Source: Candidatus Uhrbacteria bacterium
GTDB lineage: Bacteria > Patescibacteriota > Patescibacteriia > 2-12-FULL-60-25
NCBI GenBank assembly: GCA_003576745.1
Contig: QEVR01000002.1
Coordinates: forward strand, 175,884 to 239,883
Direction of reading: 5' to 3'
Length of the DNA stretch: 64,000 nucleotides
Positions 34,865 to 43,805 of the stretch are shown piece after piece (positions within the stretch are counted from its first letter, which is position 1; each line of letters starts with the position of its first letter). The notes under the pieces are model-generated. The model made no database searches, was not told where the DNA came from, and saw only the letters and a list, made by a program, of their open reading frames with translations. Position numbers and translations under genes: made by a program.

Positions 34865-36019
34865 ATGCCAATGCGATTCGTCCGCGACACTCAGATGACA
34901 TTCGCCTTCATCGGTGCGGCGCTCCTCGTGCCGGTTTTTGCGTTCGCACAGGACTCGGGGCCGACCATCAATAACACCTCGTACGGAACCTATGAATCCG
35001 CTCGCGTGTTGGACGTGCGTATTGAATCGATCGGCACGGAACAAGGCGCCGCACAAAAGGAAGTCTACGATATTGAATTCAGGAGCGGGAGTCGTAAAGG
35101 CGCGCATCAGACGATTTCTAGCGACGTGGAATCAAATCCCTACCAAATCGATCCGAAGCCGGGAGACTCCGTGGTCGTACTGATCCAGCCGAGCGACCAA
35201 GGAGACCAGTACTATCTGGAGGGATTCGACAGGCGATTTCCGCTCAGCCTGCTCATTGCCCTCTTTGTCCTTACCTTGTTCGTGCTTGCGGGCTGGCAGG
35301 GACTCAAAGTCGCCGTATCGATTATTCTTTCCGTTCTCATTATCGGGTGGGTGCTCATTCCTTCCTTTTTGCAGGGGGCGAATCCAGTTCCCATCGCCAT
35401 GGCGTTGTCGACGATTCTGATTTTTCTGACGACGGGAATGTCTGTGGGATGGAACCGCAAAGCGGCGGTCACGGCGATCGGCAGCCTTGGCGGCGTTATT
35501 GTCGCCTATTTCATTTCCCTGATCTTCAGCGACTGGTCGCATTTGTCCGGGCTCTCGACAGAAGATGACCGGCTCTTTTTCAGCCAAAACCCCAATCTGA
35601 ATCCGCGCGGATTGTTATTCGCCGGGATTATCGTTGCCGCCATGGGCGTTGTGGAGGACGTGGCCGTCTCCATCGCCTCTGGCGTCGCAGAAGTATCGAA
35701 AGTGAATCGACATCTGACGTTCAAGGAGCTGTTCCGCGCAGGCATGGTGGTTGGCAAAGACCACATGAGCGCGCTCGCGAATACGCTCGTGTTCGCGTAC
35801 GTGGGCGGATCGCTGTCAACGCTTCTCCTCTATACACAGTACGGCGGATCATGGCTTAAATTTTTGAATTTCGATGCGGTCACGGACGAAGTCATTCGTT
35901 CCATGGCTGGCACCATCGGCTTGGTGTTTACCGTTCCTATTACGGCGCTCCTTGCCGCGTGGTTCGCCTTCAAAGGGAATGCGCGCGCAAAAGCAAAAAC
36001 GCTCGTTCACCATCAATAA
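34865..36019 (+). CDS. YibE/F family membrane protein
   Basis: 384 aa. Signal sequence (about 8-29), a small extracytoplasmic beta domain (about 35-120, with VYDIEFRSGSRKG and PGDSVVVLI), then seven or so membrane helices from 123 on containing LLFAGIIVAAMGVVEDVAVS, the family's most conserved part. Function unproven; related proteins are proposed transporters. A start at 34895 is possible. Divergent from the helicase gene. Confidence 0.88.
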   Translation: MPMRFVRDTQMTFAFIGAALLVPVFAFAQDSGPTINNTSYGTYESARVLDVRIESIGTEQGAAQKEVYDIEFRSGSRKGAHQTISSDVESNPYQIDPKPGDSVVVLIQPSDQGDQYYLEGFDRRFPLSLLIALFVLTLFVLAGWQGLKVAVSIILSVLIIGWVLIPSFLQGANPVPIAMALSTILIFLTTGMSVGWNRKAAVTAIGSLGGVIVAYFISLIFSDWSHLSGLSTEDDRLFFSQNPNLNPRGLLFAGIIVAAMGVVEDVAVSIASGVAEVSKVNRHLTFKELFRAGMVVGKDHMSALANTLVFAYVGGSLSTLLLYTQYGGSWLKFLNFDAVTDEVIRSMAGTIGLVFTVPITALLAAWFAFKGNARAKAKTLVHHQ

Positions 36020-36245
36020 GCTACAGGTTACGGGAGAGAGTATAGCTGGAATCTATTGGCAATTGGGAAAAGGGCACAGGGCTAAGGGAAGAGACGGGGT
36101 TCGGGTCTAGGATGAAACCGCTTGCCTACGAACCTACGGTCTTATTGCACATGGGCAAAAGAAACGGGGTTCGGGGAAGATTCTGCTCCCCCTACGCAAC
36201 TACGTCCTACACACCCTACTCCCCACTCCCTACTTCCTACTCCCT
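36020..36245. repeat. dispersed word repeat
   Basis: aaagggcacagggctaagg, ttcggggaagattctgctccccc, ctacgcaactacgtcctac and ctccctacttcctactccc. Its last 16 bases encode the C-terminus and stop of the convergent nuclease gene. Confidence 0.87.
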
Positions 36246-37708
36246 TCCCAAGGATACGGAGGATCATACGCCGCGAGTTCGGATGCATACTGGGTGAGCC
36301 AGTCACGAAGAAAAGCCGTTGCCCTCACATCGTCTTCGTTGTACTCCAGAATCTGCCGGAGATCCTCCTCATCCCCCTTTTCGCACCACCGTTCGAACCA
36401 ATCAATGCTTTCTCCGCCGCTTTTAATATTTCCGCGCCAATGAAATCCAAGAAATGTGCAAATATATTTCAAGCCATAAAAGTACAAAGGGTAGGTAACA
36501 CGCTTCGTTGCGTAAGGCTTAAGATCGATAAAGCGAGATCGAAAACGGTCGAGCCATATTGAACCGCCATATCTCTCTTCGAGAATGGCGAGCCGCATGG
36601 GCTCGTATGGAGCGTAATGGTATACGATGAATTCCGACGGAAGCGTCTCCAGCCAAGCAAGAAATGACGTCCACATTTCCTTTTCGTCCTCGGGTTTTCG
36701 GGCAAGAAAGGAGCGATATTCTTCTTTCCCCTCATGACGGATCAGAATCCCGTAAAGATAATCGACATCATTCGGCGGATCGCTTTCGATATCAAAGTGT
36801 ATTTCGAACGGCGTTGCCGAAAACTCGACTGGTTCTTTAATAAATACCGTTCCGCGGATCAGCGACTGCGCTTGGAATTTTATGGATTCCAGCGCATGCG
36901 CCGTGAGTCCCGGAGCTGCGCCGGCAAGCGATTCAATATGCATCTCTGCGGCATCGTCAACGGTTCGTATGCCGAGCAAACGCAAGGCAGTCAATTTTTT
37001 GACATCCACGTTGTACAAAAGCGCGATATCATTCGCCGCTTTTGCCTGAGCTTCGCAGGCTCTCCCCCACGGACTGGTGTCAAAACAGGCTTTCCGGAGC
37101 ACGAGATCCGGCTTGTCTCCCTGCCGAATGGATTCAAGGCGGCCGAGGATGTTTTCGAAGTCCGTGAAATCGGTTCGAGGATCGAACCAGTGCTCTTCCT
37201 GATCATTATTGATGATACCTGCCTTTTCTGGGAACACGTCCTGAATGCGTTCCAGCAAAATGCTGTAAAACATGAGCTGATAGCGATGTGAAGGCTTGAG
37301 AACATGCGCCGCCTTAATATCAACGGGAATATAGTGCCAGTTGCCGAGCGATGAGGAACCGTCCGTTTTTATGAGAATATCCGGACGCCCTTGCCAATCG
37401 CCGCTTATGAGCGTCCCTTGATAGATAATCTCCGCGCCGCTTTCCATGGCGTGCGTTGTTTCCCGAAACAGCGTCTCCGGATTTCCTGTTGATGAGAGCT
37501 CTGTAACGCCTCTGCCCCCGAACACCTGTTCCATGACGCGCTTCTCATGGGCGACCCCGTCATCCCAACGCCTGATTTCTCCGGGGGTCTGCTCACGTTT
37601 GAGTGCCGCCTCGCCCTCTGAGGCAAAACGATCGAGCCATGGCCAATGAGGACAGGTGAGAAATTTATAGAAATCCGTCGCAGTCAAATAGTCCTTCCGG
37701 CGTTTCAT
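36230..37708 (-). CDS. TM0106-family RecB-like nuclease with RNase-H-like exonuclease domain
   Basis: 492 aa. The N-terminal half is a RecB-type (PD-(D/E)XK) nuclease: FYKFLTCPHWPWLDRF, QGRPDILIK and YIPVDIKAAHVLKPSHRYQL carry the D and DIK catalytic elements. The middle (DVKKLTALRLLGIRTVDDAA) is a helix-hairpin-like segment. The C-terminal domain has IHFDIESDP and YNEDDVRATAFLRDW, the ends of a DEDD 3'-5' exonuclease fold. Overlaps the lipoprotein gene by 4 nt. The last residues GSRK and stop are repeat-derived. Confidence 0.83.
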   Translation of the reverse strand: MKRRKDYLTATDFYKFLTCPHWPWLDRFASEGEAALKREQTPGEIRRWDDGVAHEKRVMEQVFGGRGVTELSSTGNPETLFRETTHAMESGAEIIYQGTLISGDWQGRPDILIKTDGSSSLGNWHYIPVDIKAAHVLKPSHRYQLMFYSILLERIQDVFPEKAGIINNDQEEHWFDPRTDFTDFENILGRLESIRQGDKPDLVLRKACFDTSPWGRACEAQAKAANDIALLYNVDVKKLTALRLLGIRTVDDAAEMHIESLAGAAPGLTAHALESIKFQAQSLIRGTVFIKEPVEFSATPFEIHFDIESDPPNDVDYLYGILIRHEGKEEYRSFLARKPEDEKEMWTSFLAWLETLPSEFIVYHYAPYEPMRLAILEERYGGSIWLDRFRSRFIDLKPYATKRVTYPLYFYGLKYICTFLGFHWRGNIKSGGESIDWFERWCEKGDEEDLRQILEYNEDDVRATAFLRDWLTQYASELAAYDPPYPWEGSRK

Positions 37709-38334
37709 GGAATGGGAGAGATATCGGGCGGATATTCGCTCGCGTCAACCGACCGGAGATCCAGCGAGTCGATGGCCGTTTTACAGGCATTCCACATAAA
37801 TGAACGATCGGCATCGAACCCCACACGGCATTCCGCAAAATAGAACGCTTTCCCGGGATTTTCGGGATCCGGAACGAACATTTTCAGAATCGACGCCTTG
37901 AGCACGGGATGATTTACAAGCAGAAGATACCGGGTGTCTCCGGCGTCGGCATACACAACGTCATGGATGTCCGAATCTTTCTGCCTGCGAAATTCCCCCT
38001 CGGGTCCGGTATTCGCGAAATACTGAACCCGAATGTGATTGATGCTATCGTCCTTCGAGGGCCTCCACACCGGTCCGCTCCCCGTCCACGCATCCGGAAT
38101 GCGAAGGCTCATTTGTTTGCCGGCTTCCGTGTCGAGATATACGCGGACTATTGCGTGTTCGATGGAATTCGCGCGGCCATATTCTTTCCATGCGCTCGAA
38201 GGAGCCTTGATATTCTGGCGGCCTCCCTCCTCTAAAATGGCACTCTTCGATTCCTGCCGGCATCCGACGCCAAGAATGGTCAGTCCGGCGACAACAATCA
38301 CCGCGAGATATGGACGGTTCGCAATTTTTTTCAT
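37705..38334 (-). CDS. hypothetical lipoprotein
   Basis: 209 aa from ATG 38334. Lipobox LTILGVGC gives lipidated Cys25. The mature part is a single globular alpha/beta domain (SLRIPDAWTGSGPVWRPS, YLLLVNHPVLKASIL, FYFAECRVGFDADRSF) reminiscent of small PsbP/DUF-type envelope proteins, but no family can be named. Its ATG is 1 nt from the preceding gene's stop and it overlaps the nuclease gene (ATGA), so three genes form one operon. Confidence 0.78.
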   Translation of the reverse strand: MKKIANRPYLAVIVVAGLTILGVGCRQESKSAILEEGGRQNIKAPSSAWKEYGRANSIEHAIVRVYLDTEAGKQMSLRIPDAWTGSGPVWRPSKDDSINHIRVQYFANTGPEGEFRRQKDSDIHDVVYADAGDTRYLLLVNHPVLKASILKMFVPDPENPGKAFYFAECRVGFDADRSFMWNACKTAIDSLDLRSVDASEYPPDISPIP

Positions 38335-38335
38335 A

Positions 38336-38692
38336 TCAGGAAGACCATAGAGAGGATGGTTTTTCGTCATCGACGACGAGCCCTTTCTTGTCTAATGATA
38401 CATAATGCATGATACGCACGAGGCTTTGCAAGCCGATCATTGCGCCGGAAAGCGCACTCGTAAAAAGAAGCGCCGCAAGAAATGCCGGATGCCGCGGAAG
38501 GGCGTTCAGCCATCCGGAAAGCCCCGATGACGCGAGAATGCCGAGCCATGCGAACAGGATTCCGAAACCGAGCATAACGAGCGTCGGCACAAGCACTAAA
38601 AGGACGGCAACAAACATATTCTTCGGCCTCGGCAGCGTCGGAAGCGGATGCGGCGGCTTTGCACGAAGCGACGGAGATTTCAGCCACGCCAT
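38336..38692 (-). CDS. hypothetical two-helix membrane protein
   Basis: 118 aa from ATG 38692 (38710 possible). Basic N-terminus, then helices at about 26-50 and 68-92, and a short charged C-terminus. Unrecognised. First gene of the operon with the lipoprotein and TM0106-type nuclease. Confidence 0.68.
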   Translation of the reverse strand: MAWLKSPSLRAKPPHPLPTLPRPKNMFVAVLLVLVPTLVMLGFGILFAWLGILASSGLSGWLNALPRHPAFLAALLFTSALSGAMIGLQSLVRIMHYVSLDKKGLVVDDEKPSSLWSS

Positions 38693-38721
38693 ACACTTAG
38701 CGTAGCGCATATGTGAAATAG

Positions 38722-38746
38722 AACAAAACCCCGGAGGGGTTTTGTT
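38722..38746 (-). terminator. terminator of rpmG
   Basis: Minus-strand stem AACAAAACCCC/GGGGTTTTGTT, loop TCC; overlaps the rpmG stop. Confidence 0.85.
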
Positions 38747-38915
38747 ACTTCGTCTCTTTGTACCACGTATGTTTCCGTGCGATGGGATTGAATTTTTTCA
38801 GGCGAAGGCGTTCCTTTAGTTTTTTCTTATTCTTTTGCGAATACAAAATGTGGCCCTTGCCAACCCCCCGTTCGTCCCCTTCGGATTCGAGTTTGATAAG
38901 CGTTTCTTGAGACAT
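38745..38915 (-). CDS. rpmG: 50S ribosomal protein L33
   Basis: 56 aa, usual length. SQETLIKLESEGDERG at the N-terminus, then YSQKNKKKLKERLRLKKFNP and ARKHTWYKETK at the end, the standard L33 C-terminal signature. The Cys pairs of zinc-binding L33 forms are missing, so this is the zinc-independent type. Monocistronic with its own terminator. Confidence 0.93.
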   Translation of the reverse strand: MSQETLIKLESEGDERGVGKGHILYSQKNKKKLKERLRLKKFNPIARKHTWYKETK

Positions 38916-39004
38916 AGATTGAAGATTTGCCCTGCCACCGCCTTACAGCTGGCTAATCCGCACGCGGACCGCATCCGGTTCCGGCAATGCCGAAAACGAG
39001 ATAA

Positions 39005-39081
39005 TGGAGCCAGCGGCGGGAGTCGAACCCACGACCTACGGTTTACAAAACCGTCGCTCTAACCAACTGAGCTACGCTGGC
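39005..39081 (-). tRNA. tRNA-Thr (TGT)
   Basis: Acceptor gccagcg/cgctggc, D arm tagctcagttggttagagc, anticodon stem acggt/accgt with loop ttTGTaa, T arm gtgggttcgactcccgc, CCA encoded. Confidence 0.94.
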
Positions 39082-39149
39082 AAGGGGCAAAAGTAGTGGG
39101 ATCATACGCAAACAGCCCTGTTTTGTCAATGGGAAAACATCGGGTCAGG

Positions 39150-39310
39150 AGGTCGCTATTCGCAATGAGGTGCGGGGCTCGGGTTATGGGGTACGGAGAG
39201 ATTGTAACTGGGGGCTTCTATATGGCAATTAGCAAAAGGGCAAAGGGTTCGGGGAGAATTATGCTCCCCCTACGCAACTACGTACTCTTCCTCCCTCCGC
39301 AACCATGCAA
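39150..39310. repeat. dispersed word repeat
   Basis: Includes hairpin-forming ggggagaattatgctcccc and ctacgcaactacgtactctt. About 30 bases around the hairpin are identical to the copy at 62.6 kb. Confidence 0.85.
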
Positions 39311-39324
39311 CGACGTTCCTCATT

Positions 39325-40014
39325 CTAGCTTCGAATTTCTCGATCAAGCCTATCAAGCCAGGCACGCGCTTTGTCCTGTCCGCCGAGGCCGAAAGCAAGT
39401 CCGCCCGCAATAGCGAGCATGGCAATGAAGCCTGTAAACAATGTCTGAATAAGCGCGGCAGCGACATGAAGCTGAACAAGCGCGGCAAGAAGCGCAAAGA
39501 TGATAATCGACCACTTTGCCACAGCGCTCAAGGGACCGGCGGCCGTTGCGGGAATTTTTGAAGCCTCCGCAGCCTTATGGACAACCTGTCGAACGAAATT
39601 TCCGGCGACAATACCAATGGTAAGGATAACAATGGCGGCGATGACATTCGGGATATACAGAGCGACGTCCTGCAGGAACAGCGTCACCTGTCCGATATTG
39701 AGGATATCAACGACAGCAATCAATGTTGCGATGATCAAGAACCATTTGACGATCCAGCCGAGCAGTTTCGAGAGAGAAAACGAAATGCCGATTTTACGGA
39801 ATTCATCCGTTACGCCCGTACTCTGGACCAGGTTGTCGACCTTCGCCATGGCAATAACGCGGGCGGCCAGCTTTCCAAGCATGCCGGCGACGATGACCCC
39901 GACGATCAGAACAATGATCGCCCCGAGAATTTGAGGAAGGAAACCGAGCAGCTGAATCCACAAGTTTTGGAGAGACGCGACAATGGTCGCACCCCAAAGA
40001 TTGAGATAATTCAT
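39325..40014 (-). CDS. mechanosensitive-channel-like TM-helix protein
   Basis: 229 aa, almost entirely membrane helices. Two copies of the conserved TM_helix pattern are visible: PQILGAIIVLIVGVIVAGML (about 27-46) and PNVIAAIVILTIGIVAGNFV (about 121-140), each followed by a short amphipathic stretch. Ends AFGLGGQDKARAWLDRL. These are the features of small CPR-type proteins related to MscS N-terminal regions without the beta domain. Probably a pressure-relief or ion channel. Confidence 0.82.
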   Translation of the reverse strand: MNYLNLWGATIVASLQNLWIQLLGFLPQILGAIIVLIVGVIVAGMLGKLAARVIAMAKVDNLVQSTGVTDEFRKIGISFSLSKLLGWIVKWFLIIATLIAVVDILNIGQVTLFLQDVALYIPNVIAAIVILTIGIVAGNFVRQVVHKAAEASKIPATAAGPLSAVAKWSIIIFALLAALVQLHVAAALIQTLFTGFIAMLAIAGGLAFGLGGQDKARAWLDRLDREIRS

Positions 40015-40079
40015 ATGAAAAATAAGGTGTGAATAGATTGTACGAGCCCCTTAGGGACATAATACATACCGGACAGGGA

Positions 40080-40430
40080 GGGGGCAAAACTCGGCAGAGA
40101 GGCGATGGCAACTCATATTACGGGTCTCGAGTTACGCGTCTAGGATAAAACCACTTACCTACAAACCTACGGTCTTACGGACCTACGAACGTACTGGCCA
40201 AGGGCAAAGGGTTAAGGGCAAAGGGAACGGGGATCGGGTTTAGGATGAACAGCACATCCTACAAACCTACGGTTTTACGGACCTACGATTCTACAGACCT
40301 AGGGCAAAGGGCAATTATGTTCCCCCTACGCAACCACGCAACTACGTCCTACGTACTCTTCGCATCCCGCATACCGCATGACCCAAGGCTCATGGCCCAC
40401 GGCCAACCTCCCCCACTCCCGAATACAATA
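40080..40430. repeat. dispersed word repeat, two blocks
   Basis: Fills almost all of 40015-40457: cctacggtcttacggacc, aagggttaagggcaaaggg, ctacgtcctacgtactcttc, ccgcataccgcatgacccaagg and ggcccacggccaacc. Nothing else is seen in the gap. Confidence 0.88.
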
Positions 40431-40457
40431 ACACGCCCCATTTCAGGGACGCGCTAT

Positions 40458-40543
40458 TGGTGGGTGGGGAAGGGTTCGAACCTTCGAAGGCGAATGCCAG
40501 CAGATTTACAGTCTGCCCCGTTTGACCACTTCGGTACCCACCC
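40458..40543 (-). tRNA. tRNA-Tyr (GTA)
   Basis: Class II tRNA with long variable arm: acceptor gggtggg/cccaccc, anticodon loop ctGTAaa between caga and tctg, variable arm ctggcattcgcc, T arm gaaggttcgaacccttc, CCA encoded. Confidence 0.94.
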
Positions 40544-40544
40544 A

Positions 40545-40620
40545 TGGAGCCGTTGACCGGACTTGAACCGGTGACCTTCTCCTTACCATGGAGATGCTCT
40601 ACCAACTGAGCTACAACGGC
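40545..40620 (-). tRNA. tRNA-Thr (GGT)
   Basis: Acceptor gccgttg/caacggc, D arm tagctcagttggtagagca, anticodon stem tctcc/ggaga with loop atGGTaa, T arm accggttcaagtccggt, CCA encoded. One nt from tRNA-Tyr. Confidence 0.94.
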
Positions 40621-40686
40621 GTGAAAATGTCGTGTTCTGAAGTACCGCGAGCCGCATTCCTACGATGGCCGGCGACACTCTTCCCG

Positions 40687-41568
40687 CTACGCTCTTCCCA
40701 GAGGCAGCGCATCAATTTTTTCCTGCAGGCTTTGGAGTTTGGAGCGATCGTGGCTCACAAGCCGCAGCCGGTCATACCGGCGCTCTGCTTCGGCGCGATC
40801 GCGGACGAGTATAGCAGTTTCCACGGATAATTCAAGGAAGCGAGGCGACTTTGGATCCAATTCGCAGGCTTTTTTTGCATGAACCCAGGCATATTCGGGA
40901 GATCCGTATTTTACATAAAACTGGGCGAGTTCGGCATGACGCTTCGCGAGTCGCGGATTTTTCTCAAGAGCCTTTTTCCGCATGTGTTCCGCTTGTCCAA
41001 GATCGCCTTCAGCTTCTTCAATATCTCCAAGACCCGCATAGGTCGAATCATCATCACCGTGGATGCGGATAAGAAAATGAAACAGTTCCTTTGCCTGTTT
41101 ATATTGTTTTGTTTGCAAATACAGCAGGGCGAGCCCCCGATAGCCCTCGATGCTCCTTTTATCCCGTTTTAAAATTTCGAGAAACGCCCGCTCCGCCTCC
41201 GCCCACTTTCCGTCGCGGAGCAATGCGCGCGCCTCCTGCAGCTTGCTCTTCATGTCCCGCGCGTCTCCGTCATCATTACTGCCGGCCATCGATGCGCCGG
41301 CGGCCTTCGCAAGACGTGACTCCATCCGGCGATACCGCTGCTTAAACGCCGCGACGGCGCGCCTTCCCGCCTGCCCGAGCGGCGCGGTCAATACCCGCAA
41401 CCTCCTCTGAAAACGATCCCGCACCATCCTGTCACGCGCCTTGCGTTCCTGCTCCGCCCGAATGGTCTCCGGATTCAGCAGGCGAATTTCTCCCCAATGC
41501 TTTACAAGCACCAAAGCAATCACGCCAGCGGCGAGGAGTGCAAGAACGAGCGATGCCCACAACAGCAT
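40687..41568 (-). CDS. membrane-anchored TPR protein
   Basis: 293 aa. N-terminal helix (about 3-23), a basic coiled region (about 35-95), then at least three TPR units: ARALLRDGKWAEAERAFLEI, GLALLYLQTKQYKQAKELF, GDIEEAEGDLGQAEHMRKKA and a fourth weaker one. A protein-protein scaffold at the membrane; partner unknown. Start ATG has AAAGGA upstream. It lies 30 nt downstream of tpiA. Confidence 0.82.
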   Translation of the reverse strand: MLLWASLVLALLAAGVIALVLVKHWGEIRLLNPETIRAEQERKARDRMVRDRFQRRLRVLTAPLGQAGRRAVAAFKQRYRRMESRLAKAAGASMAGSNDDGDARDMKSKLQEARALLRDGKWAEAERAFLEILKRDKRSIEGYRGLALLYLQTKQYKQAKELFHFLIRIHGDDDSTYAGLGDIEEAEGDLGQAEHMRKKALEKNPRLAKRHAELAQFYVKYGSPEYAWVHAKKACELDPKSPRFLELSVETAILVRDRAEAERRYDRLRLVSHDRSKLQSLQEKIDALPLGRA

Positions 41569-41598
41569 ATTTCCTTTGGTGTAATGAAAGCGGGCCTT

Positions 41599-42357
41599 TT
41601 ATGCGGGGACGGCCGAACGACACAGGAGGGCAAAGGTCCTCGGATCAAGCGACGCACCGCCGACCAGGGCTCCGTCGATTCCCGTGGTCGTCATATAGGC
41701 ATGGATATTCCGATCCGTTACGGATCCGCCGTAAATGATACGGATTTCATCCTTTATCCTTGGTCCCCAGGCTGACCCAATAACATCGCGTATGACGTCA
41801 TGAGCTTCCTTCGCCATCACCGGATCGCAGGGTTTGCCGCTCCCTATTGCCCACACGGGTTCATAGGCGATGACGGCAGGAGCCCTGCCGTCCGGTTTCA
41901 GATCGGCGACAGCCTTCGCTACCTGTTTTTTGATGATGCTTTTCGTCTGTTTCTTTTTGCGTTCGACTTCCGTTTCCCCCACGCAGACAACCGGAACGAT
42001 ACCGGCTTTTTGCAGAGCCGCGGCCTTTTTTGCCGTCATGTCATCCGTTTCCCCCAAATACCGGCGCCGTTCACTGTGCCCCACGAGGCACAACGATACG
42101 CCAAATTCAACAAGCATGGTCGGAGAAATTTCGCCGGTGTACGCTCCTTCCTTCTCCCAAAAAACGTTTTGCGCGCATAGCGCCGGAATCGTCGCGCGGC
42201 CGAGCGATGCCCGCGCAGCGGCGAGCGACACGGACGGTACCGCGATGCCGATATCCAAATCCTTCGGCAAACGCTCCCGCCGGAATGCGCGGACCCAGGC
42301 GCCGGCCTTCACCGGACCATAATACATTTTCCAGTTCGCGATGATGAGTTTGTTCAT
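41599..42357 (-). CDS. tpiA: triose-phosphate isomerase
   Basis: Interconverts DHAP and glyceraldehyde-3-phosphate. 252 aa from ATG 42357. NWK at 8-10 (Lys10), electrophile His in VGHSERR, catalytic Glu in YEPVWAIGSG, phosphate loops IYGGSV and GALVGGASL. Sixteen nt after the M16 peptidase gene. Confidence 0.96.
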   Translation of the reverse strand: MNKLIIANWKMYYGPVKAGAWVRAFRRERLPKDLDIGIAVPSVSLAAARASLGRATIPALCAQNVFWEKEGAYTGEISPTMLVEFGVSLCLVGHSERRRYLGETDDMTAKKAAALQKAGIVPVVCVGETEVERKKKQTKSIIKKQVAKAVADLKPDGRAPAVIAYEPVWAIGSGKPCDPVMAKEAHDVIRDVIGSAWGPRIKDEIRIIYGGSVTDRNIHAYMTTTGIDGALVGGASLDPRTFALLCRSAVPA

Positions 42358-42373
42358 ACAAAGCGAATTGGTT

Positions 42374-43657
42374 TTACTCCATTTTGAATATTTTTTCAAG
42401 AGCAGACGTGTTTCTGAACGGACCGATCACCGAGGCCGCCATGGCATGAGGACGGAAGATATCTCGCGCAACGCGACGAATGTCCCCCGCCGTCACGTTC
42501 TGAATGCGTGTCATGCGTTCCTCCGGCGTTTCTATTTTGTTCAAAAACATCAGCTGTTTACCGTACCAGTCTGCCTGAAACTGCGATTCTTCAAACGCGA
42601 GGGTTACACGGCCGCGGATATTCTGTTTCGCCTGTCGAAGCTCCTTAGGCGACACCGGCACGCGCTGTATCTTCTTCAATTCGTCAAAAATGGTTTTCAC
42701 TGCTTCCGGAAGACGGCGTTTATCAAGACCCGACAGAATACTGAAGATGCCCGTATCTTCCAATGGCTGATGGCCTGCCTGAATGGAGTAGCAAAGTCCG
42801 CGCCGTTCGCGGACCTGAATAAAAAGACGGGAAGACATGGTCCCACCGAGAATCGTGGCGAGGAGCGTTGCTGCCGGAACGTCACTGTGATGGAGCGGCA
42901 GACCGTAAAAGGCCATGCCTATCTGCACTTGTTCCGTATTCTTTTCCTGTATTTTTAGCGGCGACGTTAATGCTCGTGGCGCCTGAAACGGCCGATAATC
43001 CGCATCATACCGTTGCACAGGCCGCGGCACGGATCCGAATGTCCGATCGAGCAGGGACATGATGTTTTCCGCGACGTTTCCCGCAATGACGACCGTCAGC
43101 CGTTCCGGAATATAATACGCGTCGCGATATTCGATGAGTTTTCGCCGCGGGACAGTACGGATAACCTCCCTGGGACCGGCGATATTCCAACCAAGCGTGG
43201 ATCCGGGAAACAGCGCTTCTTCCAGCAAATCCTCGATATGCATGCGTGGATTATCTTCGTACATGTTGATCTCCTCGATGATGACACCCCGTTCTCTGTT
43301 GATTTCTTTCGACGCGTATGTCGAATGGAACAGCATGTCGTGGAGCAAATCTACCGCAAGCGGCGTCTGCGACGCATCTATTTTTACGTAATATCCCGTG
43401 TAATCCTTTGACGTCATGGCATTGTATTCCGCGCCATACTGATCCAAAAGACGCGTAAGCACTTGCGTATCCTTGCGACGCCTCGTCCCCTTAAACATGA
43501 GATGCTCAATAAAATGCGAGGCGCCGTTGATGTCTTTCGTCTCATACCTAGACCCCACGCGGCAAAACACGAATACCGTCATGGAGGCCGCGCCTTTCTG
43601 CGGGCTCAAAATGACCGGAATGCCGTTTTTCAGATGTCTAATGATGGGTTTTTTCAT
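42374..43657 (-). CDS. M16-family zinc peptidase
   Basis: 427 aa, a single pair of M16 domains. The inverted zinc motif HFIEH is at 48-52 (His48, Glu51, His52), with the distal Glu in REVIEEINMYEDNP near 126. C-terminal inactive half from about 210 (MAFYGLPLHHSDVPAATLL). Typical of processing-peptidase-like enzymes; substrate unknown. Followed closely by tpiA. Confidence 0.9.
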   Translation of the reverse strand: MKKPIIRHLKNGIPVILSPQKGAASMTVFVFCRVGSRYETKDINGASHFIEHLMFKGTRRRKDTQVLTRLLDQYGAEYNAMTSKDYTGYYVKIDASQTPLAVDLLHDMLFHSTYASKEINRERGVIIEEINMYEDNPRMHIEDLLEEALFPGSTLGWNIAGPREVIRTVPRRKLIEYRDAYYIPERLTVVIAGNVAENIMSLLDRTFGSVPRPVQRYDADYRPFQAPRALTSPLKIQEKNTEQVQIGMAFYGLPLHHSDVPAATLLATILGGTMSSRLFIQVRERRGLCYSIQAGHQPLEDTGIFSILSGLDKRRLPEAVKTIFDELKKIQRVPVSPKELRQAKQNIRGRVTLAFEESQFQADWYGKQLMFLNKIETPEERMTRIQNVTAGDIRRVARDIFRPHAMAASVIGPFRNTSALEKIFKME

Positions 43658-43671
43658 AGAAGAAGCGACTG

Positions 43672-43805
43672 GGACTCGGGTTACGGGGAAGAATGAACAA
43701 AAGGGCTAATAAGGGCGAAGAGAACGGGTTACGGGTTTCGGGGCGCAAGGCTCACGGCTCATGGCCCACGTCCTCCTCCCCAGCTCCTACCTAATCCCTA
43801 CGTCC
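43672..43805. repeat. dispersed word repeat
   Basis: aagggctaataagggcg, gaacgggttacgggtttcgg, ggctcacggctcatggcccacg and aatccctacgtcctacc. glyS reads into it from the minus strand. Confidence 0.85.

Noticed and set aside
34610-35107. Long N-terminal extension of the DEAD-box helicase
   Set aside because: No helicase similarity, overlaps the divergent yibE/F start, and a typical N-terminus begins at 34609.
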